Origin: Avichristensenella sp031549905
GTDB lineage: Bacteria > Bacillota > Clostridia > Christensenellales > Aristaeellaceae
NCBI GenBank assembly: GCA_031549905.1
Contig: JAVBPC010000032.1
Coordinates: 31,151-95,150, forward strand
Length of the DNA: 64,000 nt
Direction of reading: 5' to 3'
Below are positions 1-9,883 of this stretch, in pieces; the first letter of the stretch is position 1; each line of letters opens with the position of its first letter. Under the pieces are notes generated by a model, which saw nothing but the letters and a program-made list of their open reading frames with translations, was not told the origin of the DNA and searched no databases. A program made the position numbers and the translations under genes.

Positions 1-2
1 CG

Positions 3-271
3 CCGGGAGAGCTGCTGGACGACTGCGAAGATGAGCCGCTCAAGTCTGTGATGCTGGAGGTTTTCCGGCAGGAGCCTCGTTTATATGGTGACGAAGCGCC
101 GAAGGTTATTACGGATTGTTTGGAGCGAATGCGCAAAAGTTGGGTGGAAACGCGCTTAAAGGCATTGCAAGAAAGCATTGGAAGCGCGCCGCCTGATGAA
201 AAACGCGCCATGATGATGGAAATCATCAAGCTAAATGAGGAAAGTGTACGGTTGCGGCCTGGCCGAAAGGA

Positions 272-275
<4 letters not shown>
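3..275 (+). CDS. dnaG: DNA primase, C-terminal fragment (gene enters from left edge)
   Basis: An open frame runs in from the window edge and shows about 90 C-terminal residues. The fragment is charged, looks helical and ends RLRPGRKE; no catalytic motif is visible. I assign it to DnaG, which makes RNA primers at the replication fork, mainly from context: its TGA overlaps the GTG start of rpoD by four bases, the classic primase-sigma operon. The C-terminal part of DnaG normally forms the helical helicase-binding domain, which fits the composition. The identity rests on synteny more than on sequence. Confidence 0.72.
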
Positions 276-1371
<1,096 letters not shown>

Positions 1372-1372
<1 letters not shown>

Positions 1373-2049
1373 TGCCGCTGCCAACCCCCGGGCCGCGCAA
1401 GGAGGCGCTGCTATCCATGATGCCGCGGGCGGCGCTTGCGGCGGAGATAGGCGCGGATCACGGCATACTGTCTGCACACCTGATCGCGCGCGGGATATGT
1501 GACAGGATGATCGTATCGGATATCAGCGCCGCTTCGCTGGGAAAGGCGAAGCGGCTTTTCGCGTTCCATGGGTTGGACGGACGGGCAGCATTTGCTGTGG
1601 CGGATGGACTAGAGGCGATAACCGAGCCGGTTGACGCCATTTTGATTGCGGGGATGGGCGCGGAGACAATTATTGGGATGCTGGAGCGCGGCAAAGCGCG
1701 CATTGGCGATGCACAGCTTGTGCTGCAATCCAACACAGACTTGGATGTGTTGCGTGCGTGGCTCTCCGGAAACGGCTTTGCCATCACTGGGGAGAGCCTT
1801 TCCTTTGAAAACAGGCGCTACTACATCGGCATTCGCGCTGAAAAGGGTTATGCGCCGTTAAACGAGGCGCAACGTCTGATTGGCCCCCAGCTGCTCCGTG
1901 AAAAACCGCTGCTCTTTGATGCGTATTTGAAGTTTCGTATAAACTGTCTCAAACGGGACAAAAAACCGCAGGCGGCACATGCGGCAGAAATTTATGCTGC
2001 CGCACTGGCCGGTGAGGATTTACTTTCTACCGAATATGCGGTACAATGA
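1372..2049 (+). CDS. trmK: tRNA (adenine(22)-N1)-methyltransferase
   Basis: SAM-dependent methyltransferase expected to place m1A22 in the D-loop region of tRNA. 225 residues, typical of TrmK. The SAM-binding motif I is EIGADHG at about residues 25-31. A conserved IAGMGAE segment follows near residue 92, then LQSNTDLDVLRAWL. The ATG overlaps the rpoD stop by one base (TGATG), so it is translationally coupled. Placement directly after rpoD is the standard Firmicute order. A Nif3-like gene often comes next in relatives; here a zinc-ribbon protein follows instead. Confidence 0.93.
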
Positions 2050-2088
2050 AATGTACGGTTACGGACTGGGATAACAGGAGGGAATTGC

Positions 2089-2799
2089 GTGGATACATAC
2101 CAGCAACTTTGGGCATATCAGCAGGCGGACATGGCAGCAGACCGGTATGAGAGGGAGATCAAACGCTCACCCAATCGGCAAAAGCTCGTCAAGCACCGCG
2201 AATTCCTGCTGCAACAGCAGGAGGCGATGCACCGCATTGAAGCCGATGTGGAAACAATGGGGGAGCGCTTGGAAGCCATCCGCGCGGAAATCATCCGTTT
2301 AGAAGAAGAGCTTAAGGATCTGCAAGATACTTTGACGGAAGAGGAGCCGGAGACGATTGAAATCGCCCGGAAATCCCTTTCTTATGCGCAGAAGCTTTGC
2401 GGCGCAATCACCAAGTGCGAGCAAGATTTGAACAAAATTAAGAAGGATGCGGAAGCGCGTGAGCGCCAGCAGCACGAAGTGCGCGTGCGCGCCGCGAAGG
2501 TTCGCGCGGAGTTTGACCAGCTGAAGGCCGTCTACGACGAGGAATATAAGGAGCAAACGGCTGCGCTGTCCAAGCTGCGCTCTGCGGCTAACAAGGCGGC
2601 CGACGGCATTCCCTCAGAATTGATGGATCGCTATAAGCAAATCAAGCTACATTCCGTGCCGCCTATCGCGAAACTGCTGGACAGCAACCGATGCGGTGGC
2701 TGCAACATGAATCTGCCGCAGGTGATTCTGCGCAACATCCGAATGGGTGAAAAAAGCGTGGAATGCGAAAATTGCGGGCGAATCGTGTTGGTCGAATAG
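2089..2799 (+). CDS. Coiled-coil protein with C-terminal C4 zinc ribbon
   Basis: 236 residues. About residues 20-170 are strongly charged and heptad-rich, predicting a long antiparallel coiled coil. The C-terminus carries two CxxC pairs (CGGCNMNLP and, about 20 residues on, CENCGR), a treble-clef or zinc-ribbon fold typical of the C4-type zinc ribbon/DUF164 family. Family members are thought to bind nucleic acid or act as scaffolds, but no reaction is established. The GTG start at 2089 follows the ribosome site AGGAGGG at a good distance. It closes the primase-rpoD-trmK operon and is followed by a terminator. Confidence 0.85.
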   Translation: MDTYQQLWAYQQADMAADRYEREIKRSPNRQKLVKHREFLLQQQEAMHRIEADVETMGERLEAIRAEIIRLEEELKDLQDTLTEEEPETIEIARKSLSYAQKLCGAITKCEQDLNKIKKDAEARERQQHEVRVRAAKVRAEFDQLKAVYDEEYKEQTAALSKLRSAANKAADGIPSELMDRYKQIKLHSVPPIAKLLDSNRCGGCNMNLPQVILRNIRMGEKSVECENCGRIVLVE

Positions 2800-2819
2800 G
2801 AAATAGATACATGTAAACA

Positions 2820-2860
2820 ACAGGGAGTCGGTGTATTTTGCCGACCCCCTGTTTTCTTTT
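2820..2860 (+). terminator. Rho-independent terminator after the rpoD operon
   Basis: A 12-base stem (ACAGGGAGTCGG pairing with CCGACCCCCTGT, one mismatch) encloses an eight-base loop and is followed by GTTTTCTTTT. It lies 20 bases after the zinc-ribbon gene stop and separates that operon from the dehydrogenase operon. Confidence 0.9.
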
Positions 2861-2912
2861 CTTAAACTTATTTAAAATATTCGAGAAATTCTTCACAATC
2901 CTCGCATGCGCA

Positions 2913-2941
2913 TTGACGTACCTTACGTCAGCTGGTAAAAT
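2913..2941 (+). promoter_or_regulatory. Sigma-A promoter of the 2-oxoacid dehydrogenase operon with embedded inverted repeat
   Basis: The -35 is TTGACG (2913-2918) and the -10 is TAAAAT (2936-2941), separated by an ideal 17 bases. A perfect inverted repeat TGACGTA-CCT-TACGTCA (2914-2930) overlaps the -35 and fills most of the spacer, where a bound regulator would block polymerase. The operator role is inferred; no regulator gene lies beside it. Confidence 0.8.
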
Positions 2942-2975
2942 AGATATTTGGTAGGAAAGCAAAGGAGGAATGGCG

Positions 2976-4340
2976 GTGAACCCGATCATCATGCCCAGAC
3001 AAGGGCAGAGCGTGGAAAGCTGTATCATTACCAAATGGCACAAAAAGCCCGGGGATTTGGTTGCACCTGGCGATCTGCTCTTTTCATATGAAACCGACAA
3101 ATCAGCGTTTGATGAAGAAGCAAAGGTTGGCGGCACGCTGCTGGCCGTATTTTTTGGCGAGGGCGATGATGTGCCCTGCCTGACGAACGTTTGCGTGGTG
3201 GGGGAGCCGGGAGAGGATATCTCCGGCCTGATGGGGGATGCATCCCAAGAGGCGCCCGCGCAGGCGGAAGCCACGATGGTTGCTCCGGTTGTCGCTGCCG
3301 TACCTGATATCGTCCAGCCCGTGGCGGCTGGATTCACCGACGGCATCTCGCCGCGTGCCCGCGCGCTGGCGGACAAGCATGGCGCTGACCTGTCCCTGGC
3401 TGCCGCAACGGGGCCGCACGGCCGCCTGATTGCGCGTGATGTGCAGGCGCTGGTGGATGAGGGCAAGGTTGTAACCCCCGCCGCACGCGGTATCGTCGCG
3501 GAAGGTATTGCCGGTACAGGCCTTGGCGGCCGCGCGTCCCTGCGCGACGCAAATGCAGTGCCCGCGCCGGTGGCCGCTACCGCAAGTGTTATGCCCGCAA
3601 CCGAAGTCAAGCCCGCCGCGGCGCCCGACTATCGCGATGAGCCCCTGCCCAACATCCGCCGCACGATTGCCAAGGCCATGCACGAGAGCCTGCAGTCGAT
3701 GGCGCAGCTCACGCACACCGCTACATATGATGCCACGCAGATCCTTGCGCTGCGCAAGCAGTTTAAGGATAACGGTACCGCCTACGGCATGCAGGGCGTA
3801 ACGCTGGGCGATCTGATCGTATTTGCCGTCAGCCGTACTTTGACGCAGCCGGAGCATGCGCACCTCAACGCGCATTTCCTGGGCAATCAGATGCGTTTCT
3901 TTAGCGGCGTACACCTTGGCATCGCGGTGGATACGAAGCGCGGACTGATGGTGCCCGTGCTGCGGGGTGCGGACAAGAAGTCCCTGCTTGAGATTTCTAC
4001 CGAAACGAAGGCGTTGGCCGCCGCATGCCAGACTGGTTCGATCGATCCTGATCTGATGACAGGCGGAACATTCACTGTTTCCAACCTGGGCGCGTATGAA
4101 GTCGAGCACTTTACGCCGGTCATCAACCCGCCGCAGACGGGCATTCTGGGCGTAAACACGCTGCAGCAGCGCGTGCGCGAAGTGGATGGCAAGATTGAGA
4201 TATACCAGGCGATGTCGATCTCACTGACGTATGACCACCGCGCGCTGGATGGTGCGCCTGCGTCCCGCTTCCTGCGTGACCTGAAGCGCAATCTGGAGAA
4301 TATTCAGATGCTGCTGGGGGGAGGCCTGTTCCATGTTTGA
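2976..4340 (+). CDS. 2-Oxoacid dehydrogenase E2 (dihydrolipoyl acyltransferase)
   Basis: Core acyltransferase of a pyruvate- or acetoin-type dehydrogenase complex; passes the acyl group from lipoamide to CoA. An N-terminal lipoyl domain has the lipoylated lysine in ETDKS (Lys42). An Ala/Pro-rich linker leads to a peripheral subunit-binding domain (SPRARALADKHG, about residue 120), a second linker, and the catalytic domain ending in DHRALDG (His421, Asp425). I prefer the GTG at 2976: AGGAGG at 2963-2968 is seven bases away, whereas the in-frame ATG at 2970 is only one base from it. First gene of the operon and overlaps lpdA by eight bases. Substrate is not readable from sequence. Confidence 0.93.
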   Translation: MNPIIMPRQGQSVESCIITKWHKKPGDLVAPGDLLFSYETDKSAFDEEAKVGGTLLAVFFGEGDDVPCLTNVCVVGEPGEDISGLMGDASQEAPAQAEATMVAPVVAAVPDIVQPVAAGFTDGISPRARALADKHGADLSLAAATGPHGRLIARDVQALVDEGKVVTPAARGIVAEGIAGTGLGGRASLRDANAVPAPVAATASVMPATEVKPAAAPDYRDEPLPNIRRTIAKAMHESLQSMAQLTHTATYDATQILALRKQFKDNGTAYGMQGVTLGDLIVFAVSRTLTQPEHAHLNAHFLGNQMRFFSGVHLGIAVDTKRGLMVPVLRGADKKSLLEISTETKALAAACQTGSIDPDLMTGGTFTVSNLGAYEVEHFTPVINPPQTGILGVNTLQQRVREVDGKIEIYQAMSISLTYDHRALDGAPASRFLRDLKRNLENIQMLLGGGLFHV

Positions 4341-5694
4341 CCTGCTGGTACTGGGTGGGGGGCCTGCCGGGTATCTGGCGTCGGAACGCGCGGGGCACGC
4401 GGGGCTGTCTGTCTGCTGCTTTGAGATGCAGGAGATGGGCGGCGTTTGCCTGAACGAAGGGTGCATTCCGTCCAAAGCGTTGCTCAACTCCGCGAAGATT
4501 TACGACCACGCGAAGCACGGCGAGAAATTCGGTGTCATAGCGGGGGATATCAAGCTGGATCATCCGCTGGTGCAGAAGCGCCGCGCGAAGGTTGTCCGCA
4601 CGCTGGTTGCGGGCGTTAAAGCTAAGATGAAGGCAAACCAAGTCACCGTTGTCAAAGAAAAAGCGGTTATCAAGGGCTTTGCTGAGGGCGGTTTTGAAGT
4701 GGAAGCCGGGGGAGAGCGCTACCTGGGCAAACGGCTGCTGATCGCAACCGGTTCATCGCCCGTCGTGCCGCCGATCCCGGGGCTGAAAGAAGGTCTTGTT
4801 GCCGGTTTTGTGCTGACCAACCGCGAAGTGCTGACGCTGCCGCAGGTGCCGGAAAAGCTGGTCATCATCGGCGGGGGAGTCATCGGCCTGGAAATGGCTG
4901 CCTATTACCGCACCGCGGGCAGCGAGGTCACCGTTGTTGAGATGCTGGACCACATCGGCGGGCCTACCGATCTGGAAATAGCCGAGATGCTGCTGAAGGA
5001 GTATCAGGACAAGGGTGTGGATTTCCGCCTTGGCGCGAAAGTGGTTGCTGTGGGCACGGATTCCGTGCAGTATGAGAAGGATGGCGAAACGGTGTCGGTT
5101 TCCGCCAGCAAGGTGTTGCTGTCCATCGGCCGCCGCGCGAATGTCCGCGATATCGGACTGGAAGCGCTGAATATTGAAGTAAACCGCGCGGGCATTGTCA
5201 CTGACCGCCAGGGCCGCACCAACGTATCAAACGCATACGCTGCGGGCGATGTGAACGGCGTGTCGATGCTGGCGCATACCGCGTACCGTGAGGCTGAGGT
5301 TGCCGTAAACACGATGCTTGCAAAGCGCGACACCATGCGCTATCACGCGATTCCTTCCGTTATCTACACGCAGCCCGAGGTTGCCAGCGTCGGCTACACC
5401 GAAGAGGCGGCAAAGGCCGAGGGGATCGACTATGAGTGCAAGAAGCTTTCCATGCGCTATGCGGGCCGCTTCATCGCCGAAAACGACGGCGACGGACTGT
5501 GCAAAGTGCTGGTGGACAAGGTTCATCGCAACATCATTGGCGTGCACATGATCGGCGGGTATGCCTCCGAGATCATTTGGGGCGCGGCGGAGATGATAGA
5601 GGCCGAGCTGCGCGTGACGGACGCGAAGGAAATTGTTTTCCCACACCCCACGGTGAGCGAAATCATCCGCGAAGTGATCTGGGAATTTGAATAG
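4333..5694 (+). CDS. lpdA: Dihydrolipoyl dehydrogenase (E3)
   Basis: FAD-dependent pyridine nucleotide-disulfide oxidoreductase that reoxidises dihydrolipoamide with NAD+. 453 residues, usual length. N-terminal FAD-binding motif GGGPAGYLAS. The redox-active disulfide is in GGVCLNEGCIPSK (Cys39, Cys44). The NAD-binding glycine motif is IIGGGVIGLEMAA. The C-terminal active-site dyad is in FPHPTVSE (His438, Glu443). It overlaps the E2 gene by eight bases and is followed by the E1 gene, so all three complex components are made from one transcript. Confidence 0.96.
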   Translation: MFDLLVLGGGPAGYLASERAGHAGLSVCCFEMQEMGGVCLNEGCIPSKALLNSAKIYDHAKHGEKFGVIAGDIKLDHPLVQKRRAKVVRTLVAGVKAKMKANQVTVVKEKAVIKGFAEGGFEVEAGGERYLGKRLLIATGSSPVVPPIPGLKEGLVAGFVLTNREVLTLPQVPEKLVIIGGGVIGLEMAAYYRTAGSEVTVVEMLDHIGGPTDLEIAEMLLKEYQDKGVDFRLGAKVVAVGTDSVQYEKDGETVSVSASKVLLSIGRRANVRDIGLEALNIEVNRAGIVTDRQGRTNVSNAYAAGDVNGVSMLAHTAYREAEVAVNTMLAKRDTMRYHAIPSVIYTQPEVASVGYTEEAAKAEGIDYECKKLSMRYAGRFIAENDGDGLCKVLVDKVHRNIIGVHMIGGYASEIIWGAAEMIEAELRVTDAKEIVFPHPTVSEIIREVIWEFE

Positions 5695-5743
5695 AATATT
5701 TGAATAGAACAACTGATTGAATGCATAAGAGAGGATGACCGTT

Positions 5744-8215
5744 GTGCCTAAGTCGCAGTTTGTTTCCCCCGATGAGCTTAGAAAGCCAGGCAAAATCTCC
5801 TTTATGGATATCCCGGTCAATGAATATCAGAAAACCGTTGCGCAGTCCAAGGCCGCCGGCGAGTTTGCCGATGTCGATTACCTGCGCATCTACCGCGATA
5901 TGGTCTACATCCGCGAGTTTGAGACGATGCTCAACCTCATCAAGACCCGCAGCGAATATGGCGGCGTGCCGTACGATTATCCGGGCCCCGCGCACCTTTC
6001 AATGGGCCAGGAGGCTTCCGCCGTCGGTACCGCGTATGTGCTGGATACGGATGACTACACCTTCGGCTCCCATCGCAGCCACGGCGAACTGCTGGCAAAG
6101 GCCTTTTCCGCTATTCATAAGCTGTCAGATGACCAACTGCTTAAGATCATGCGCGAATACTTTGGCGGCGAGATCCTCAAGCGCGTTGAAGGCGGTCAGG
6201 CGAGCGTCAAGGCGCTTGCGACCGATTTCTTCCTGTACGGTTCCATCGCGGAGATTTTCGGTCGTGAAACCGGCTTTAACAAGGGCCTGGGCGGTTCTAT
6301 GCACACGTTCTTTACGCCCTTTGGCGTGTATCCGAACAACGCGCTGGTCGGCGGTTCCGGCGACATCGCGATGGGCGCGGCGCTGTATAAGCGTGTCAAC
6401 CGCAAGCCTGGCATCGTGGTTGCCAACTTTGGTGACGGCGCGATCGGCTGCGGCCCCGTGTGGGAAGCGATGAACTTCTCCGCGATGGATCAGTTGAACA
6501 AGCTGTGGGATGATGACATGAAGGGCGGCCTGCCGATCCTGTTCAACATCTACAACAACGCCTACGGCATGGGCGGCCAGACGCGCGGCGAGACGATGGC
6601 GTATGATTTCCTGGCCAGAATCGGCGCGGGCATCACGCCCAACCAGATGAACGCCGAGCGCGTGGATGGGTTCAACCCGCTGGCCGTGATTGACGCGACT
6701 GCCCGCAAGAAGAAGGCGCTGCTGGACCGGAGCGGCCCCGCGCTGCTGGATGTGGTGACGTACCGTTTCGGCGGACATTCGCCCTCTGACTCTTCGACGT
6801 ACCGCACCAAGGAAGAAATCGACGCCTGGATGGAGATCGATCCGCTGCTGACGTACCGCGCGCAGCTTGTTGAGGCTGGCGTGGCTACTGACGCGCAGTG
6901 TGAGCAGATCCTTGCCGAGGCTGGCGAGTCGATGTTCAAGGCGTACCAGAAGGCGATTGACCCGGCCGTTTCGCCCCGCCTGGATCTTGTCAAGAACCCC
7001 AACACGATCGGCGAGATGATGTACACGAACGGCCATGTCATGTCGATGGAAGACCGTACCCCCGAAGTCCTGATGCCCAAGGCTGACAACCCGCGCGTGC
7101 AGGCCATTGCCAAGAAAGAGCGTTTCTACCTGGACAAGGATGGCAAGCCCGTTTCCAAGAACCGGGTGTACCAGTTCCGCGACGCGCTGTTTGAGGCGAT
7201 CATTGATAAGTATTACGAGGACCCCACTTTGATCAGCTATGGCGAAGATGTCCGCGACTGGGGCGGCGCGTTTGCTGCGTACCGGGGACTCACCGAAGCG
7301 CTTCCGTATCATAGGCTGTTCAACTCGCCCATTTCTGAAGGCGCGATCGTTGGCAGCGCCGTGGGCTACGCGATGTGCGGCGGCCGCGCGCTGGTGGAGC
7401 TGATGTACTGCGACTTCCTGGGCCGTGCAGGCGATGAGGTGTTCAACCAGATGTCCAAGTGGCAGTCGATGAGTGCGGACGTGCTCAAGATGCCGGTTGT
7501 TCTCCGCGTGTCTGTCGGTTCCAAGTACGGCGCGCAGCATTCGCAGGACTGGTCAAGCCTGTGCGCGCACATTCCGGGGCTGAAAGTTGTGTTCCCGACA
7601 ACGCCGTATGACGCGAAGGGTATCCTGAACGCTGCGCTGTCCGGCACCGATCCGGTCATCTTCCTGGAGAGCCAGCGCGTGTACGACTTTGGCGAGCAGT
7701 TCCACAAGGAAGGCGTGCCGGAAGGGTATTACGAGATTCCGATCGGCGAGCCGGACATCAAGCGCGAGGGCAAGGACATCACGATCCTGTCCATCGGCGC
7801 GACGCTGTACCGCGTGATGGATACGGCGAAGATTCTATCCGAAAAGTATGGGATGGAAGCGGAAGTCATCGATGCCCGCTCGTTGGTGCCGTTCAACTAT
7901 GACCTTCTGCTTGCCTCCGTCAAGAAGACTGGGCGGCTGGTGCTGGCCTCCGATGCATGTGCACGCGGCAGCTTCCTGTCCGATATTGCCCGCAATGTCA
8001 CCGAAATGGCGTTTGATGATCTGGATGCGCCGCCGGTAGTCGTGGGCGCGCGCAACTGGATTACGCCTGCGCATGAGCTCGAGTCCGCATTCTTCCCGCA
8101 ACCGAGCTGGATTCTGGATGCGATCCACGAGAAAATCGTGCCGCTGAAAGGGCATACTACCACCACGAACCAAACGCTGGAGGAGCAGAAGCGGCTGCTT
8201 CGCCGCGGCGAATAA
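5744..8215 (+). CDS. 2-Oxoacid dehydrogenase E1, alpha and beta subunits fused in one chain
   Basis: Thiamine-diphosphate decarboxylase component of the complex, about 823 residues. The N-terminal half is an E1-alpha domain with the ThDP/Mg motif GDGAIG and NIYNNAYG about 45 residues later. The C-terminal half (from about residue 470) is an E1-beta domain, with SYGEDV carrying the expected catalytic glutamate, then the transketolase C-terminal domain (IDARSLVPFN). Many Firmicutes encode alpha and beta separately; here they are one frame without a break. A segment of roughly 35 residues after SHGELLAKAF looks like an insertion relative to short E1-alpha chains. I prefer GTG 5744 over ATG 5735, which directly abuts GAGG. 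Substrate (pyruvate, acetoin or branched-chain) is unresolved. Confidence 0.92.
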   Translation: MPKSQFVSPDELRKPGKISFMDIPVNEYQKTVAQSKAAGEFADVDYLRIYRDMVYIREFETMLNLIKTRSEYGGVPYDYPGPAHLSMGQEASAVGTAYVLDTDDYTFGSHRSHGELLAKAFSAIHKLSDDQLLKIMREYFGGEILKRVEGGQASVKALATDFFLYGSIAEIFGRETGFNKGLGGSMHTFFTPFGVYPNNALVGGSGDIAMGAALYKRVNRKPGIVVANFGDGAIGCGPVWEAMNFSAMDQLNKLWDDDMKGGLPILFNIYNNAYGMGGQTRGETMAYDFLARIGAGITPNQMNAERVDGFNPLAVIDATARKKKALLDRSGPALLDVVTYRFGGHSPSDSSTYRTKEEIDAWMEIDPLLTYRAQLVEAGVATDAQCEQILAEAGESMFKAYQKAIDPAVSPRLDLVKNPNTIGEMMYTNGHVMSMEDRTPEVLMPKADNPRVQAIAKKERFYLDKDGKPVSKNRVYQFRDALFEAIIDKYYEDPTLISYGEDVRDWGGAFAAYRGLTEALPYHRLFNSPISEGAIVGSAVGYAMCGGRALVELMYCDFLGRAGDEVFNQMSKWQSMSADVLKMPVVLRVSVGSKYGAQHSQDWSSLCAHIPGLKVVFPTTPYDAKGILNAALSGTDPVIFLESQRVYDFGEQFHKEGVPEGYYEIPIGEPDIKREGKDITILSIGATLYRVMDTAKILSEKYGMEAEVIDARSLVPFNYDLLLASVKKTGRLVLASDACARGSFLSDIARNVTEMAFDDLDAPPVVVGARNWITPAHELESAFFPQPSWILDAIHEKIVPLKGHTTTTNQTLEEQKRLLRRGE

Positions 8216-8244
8216 ACCCTGCATCATCGAAAGGAATGGTATCC

Positions 8245-9663
8245 ATGGAAAACAAGAGACGCATTCGGCTGGACGTCAACCATATGATGGCGGATTATAT
8301 CGGCCATCAGTACGGCGTGGATCCTGCCGCGGTGGACGCGCTTGCACCTTACGCCAAGGCGGCACATGCCGCTGTGCAGCGTGTGCGCGGCACCGGCTGG
8401 CTGGGCTGGACGGAATTGCCGTACAACCAGAAGGAAATCGTAGAGAAGATTGAACGCGTGGCAGCGGATGTTCGCGCTGGCTTTGACGCGTTTGTAGTGC
8501 TGGGAATTGGCGGTTCCGCGCTGGGCCCGATCGCCGTGCAGCAGGCCCTGAACCACCGGCTGTGGAACGAACTGCCAAAGGACAAGCGCAACGGCCCCAA
8601 GCTTTACGTTGAGGATAACATCGATCCCGAGCGCATGGCTTCGCTGCTGGATGTGATCGACCCGAAGAAAACATGCTTCAATGTCATCACAAAGTCAGGC
8701 AACACCGCTGAAACGATGAGCCAGTACCTGATCATTTCCGATCTGCTGAAGAAAGCGGTGGGGGAAGGCTGGCAGAAAAACATCATCGCTACCACCGACG
8801 CGGCAAAAGGTAACTTGGCGCCCCTGGCCAAGCAGGAGGGCTTCGAAACCTTCGTGATTCCGGACGGTGTGGGCGGCCGTTTCTCCGAGCTTTCACCCGT
8901 TGGGCTGCTGGCGGCGGCGGTGTGCGGCATCAACATCCGTGAGATGCTGGAAGGCGCGGCGCTGATGGATGAAATGTGCGGCAGCGATGACGTGTGGAAG
9001 AACCCCGCGCTGCTGGAAGCCGTGCTGCAGTACATCTGCATGACCGATATGGATGCCAACATCCAGGTGATGCTGCCGTACGCGGACAGCCTCAAATCCA
9101 TCGCGGACTGGTTCTGCCAGCTATGGGCGGAGAGCCTTGGCAAGAACGTTACCCGCAAGGGAATGGCCGTAAACGTAGGGCAGACCCCTGTGAAAGCGCT
9201 GGGCGTTACGGATCAGCATTCGCAGCTGCAGCTATACACCGAGGGTCCGTACGATAAGGTCGTTACGTTCATCAAGGTGGAGAATTTCCGCGCGGAAACG
9301 GCAATACCGCATGGATGCGAGCAGTTCCTGGATGTCGCGTTCCTGGGCGGCAAAACGCACAATGTGCTGATCGAAGCGGAACGCCAGGGCACCGAATACG
9401 CGCTGTACCGCGCCGGACGCATGAACCAAACCGTGATTCTGCCGGAGGTAAGCCCGTTTGTGATCGGCCAGCTGCTGTATTTCTTTGAGATGGTCACCGC
9501 GTATGCCGGCGAATTGCTGGATATCGACGCGTTCAATCAGCCTGGCGTCGAGGAATCGAAGCTTGCATCCTTCGCGGTGTTGGGTCACCCGGCTGATAAG
9601 TTCGCCAAGAAGCGCGATGAAATGGCGACACGGCCCGCGCCTGTGAAGCGGTATCTGCTGTAG
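8245..9663 (+). CDS. pgi: Glucose-6-phosphate isomerase
   Basis: Interconverts glucose-6-phosphate and fructose-6-phosphate in glycolysis; cytosolic. About 472 residues, usual for Firmicute Pgi. Visible family motifs are the phosphate-binding GIGGSALGP, the KSGNTAETMSQ segment and GGRFSELSPVGLL. The ATG at 8245 is chosen because AAGGA lies ten bases upstream; an in-frame ATG at 8236 is too close to that site. It lies 29 bases after the E1 gene without an evident promoter, so it is probably the last gene of the dehydrogenase operon, and a strong terminator follows. Confidence 0.95.
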   Translation: MENKRRIRLDVNHMMADYIGHQYGVDPAAVDALAPYAKAAHAAVQRVRGTGWLGWTELPYNQKEIVEKIERVAADVRAGFDAFVVLGIGGSALGPIAVQQALNHRLWNELPKDKRNGPKLYVEDNIDPERMASLLDVIDPKKTCFNVITKSGNTAETMSQYLIISDLLKKAVGEGWQKNIIATTDAAKGNLAPLAKQEGFETFVIPDGVGGRFSELSPVGLLAAAVCGINIREMLEGAALMDEMCGSDDVWKNPALLEAVLQYICMTDMDANIQVMLPYADSLKSIADWFCQLWAESLGKNVTRKGMAVNVGQTPVKALGVTDQHSQLQLYTEGPYDKVVTFIKVENFRAETAIPHGCEQFLDVAFLGGKTHNVLIEAERQGTEYALYRAGRMNQTVILPEVSPFVIGQLLYFFEMVTAYAGELLDIDAFNQPGVEESKLASFAVLGHPADKFAKKRDEMATRPAPVKRYLL

Positions 9664-9694
9664 GCGAATAGTTAGTTTTTGTGCAAGAATTAGG

Positions 9695-9733
9695 GGAACG
9701 CCAAAGGGTTTTGCCCCTTGGCGTTCCTGTTTT
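9695..9733 (+). terminator. Rho-independent terminator after pgi
   Basis: A long stem (GGAACGCCAAAGGG pairing with CCCCTTGGCGTTCC, one mismatch) with a short TTTTG loop is followed by TGTTTTA. It ends the operon that starts at 2913. Confidence 0.88.
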
Positions 9734-9815
9734 AGGGGGCTATACGATTCTTTAAATCCCTTTGGACAGGATTATATATGAATCCAACCCGCCGTGAAGC
9801 GAAAAAGAAGGGATT

Positions 9816-9859
9816 CCCAAGGGCAAAGCCCTTGGGCAGGGTCTGGGACAGAGTCCCAG
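9816..9859. repeat. Two adjacent perfect hairpins downstream of the recombinase gene
   Basis: CCCAAGGGC-AAA-GCCCTTGGG (9816-9836) is followed by CTGGGAC-AGA-GTCCCAG (9843-9859). Both are perfect with three-base loops and lie 25 bases past the 3' end of the minus-strand recombinase gene. They could end that transcript, but there is no U-run, so they more resemble a dispersed GC-rich intergenic repeat. The rest of 9734-9883 holds nothing I recognise. Confidence 0.6.
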
Positions 9860-9883
9860 CGTTCCTTCCTATCGTAGCAGCGC

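Noticed and set aside
6125..7540. A 471-residue open frame opposite the E1 gene
   Set aside because: It is the antisense of a strong E1 coding sequence with clear motifs; GC-rich coding DNA commonly opens the opposite frame, and no ribosome site or family motif supports it.
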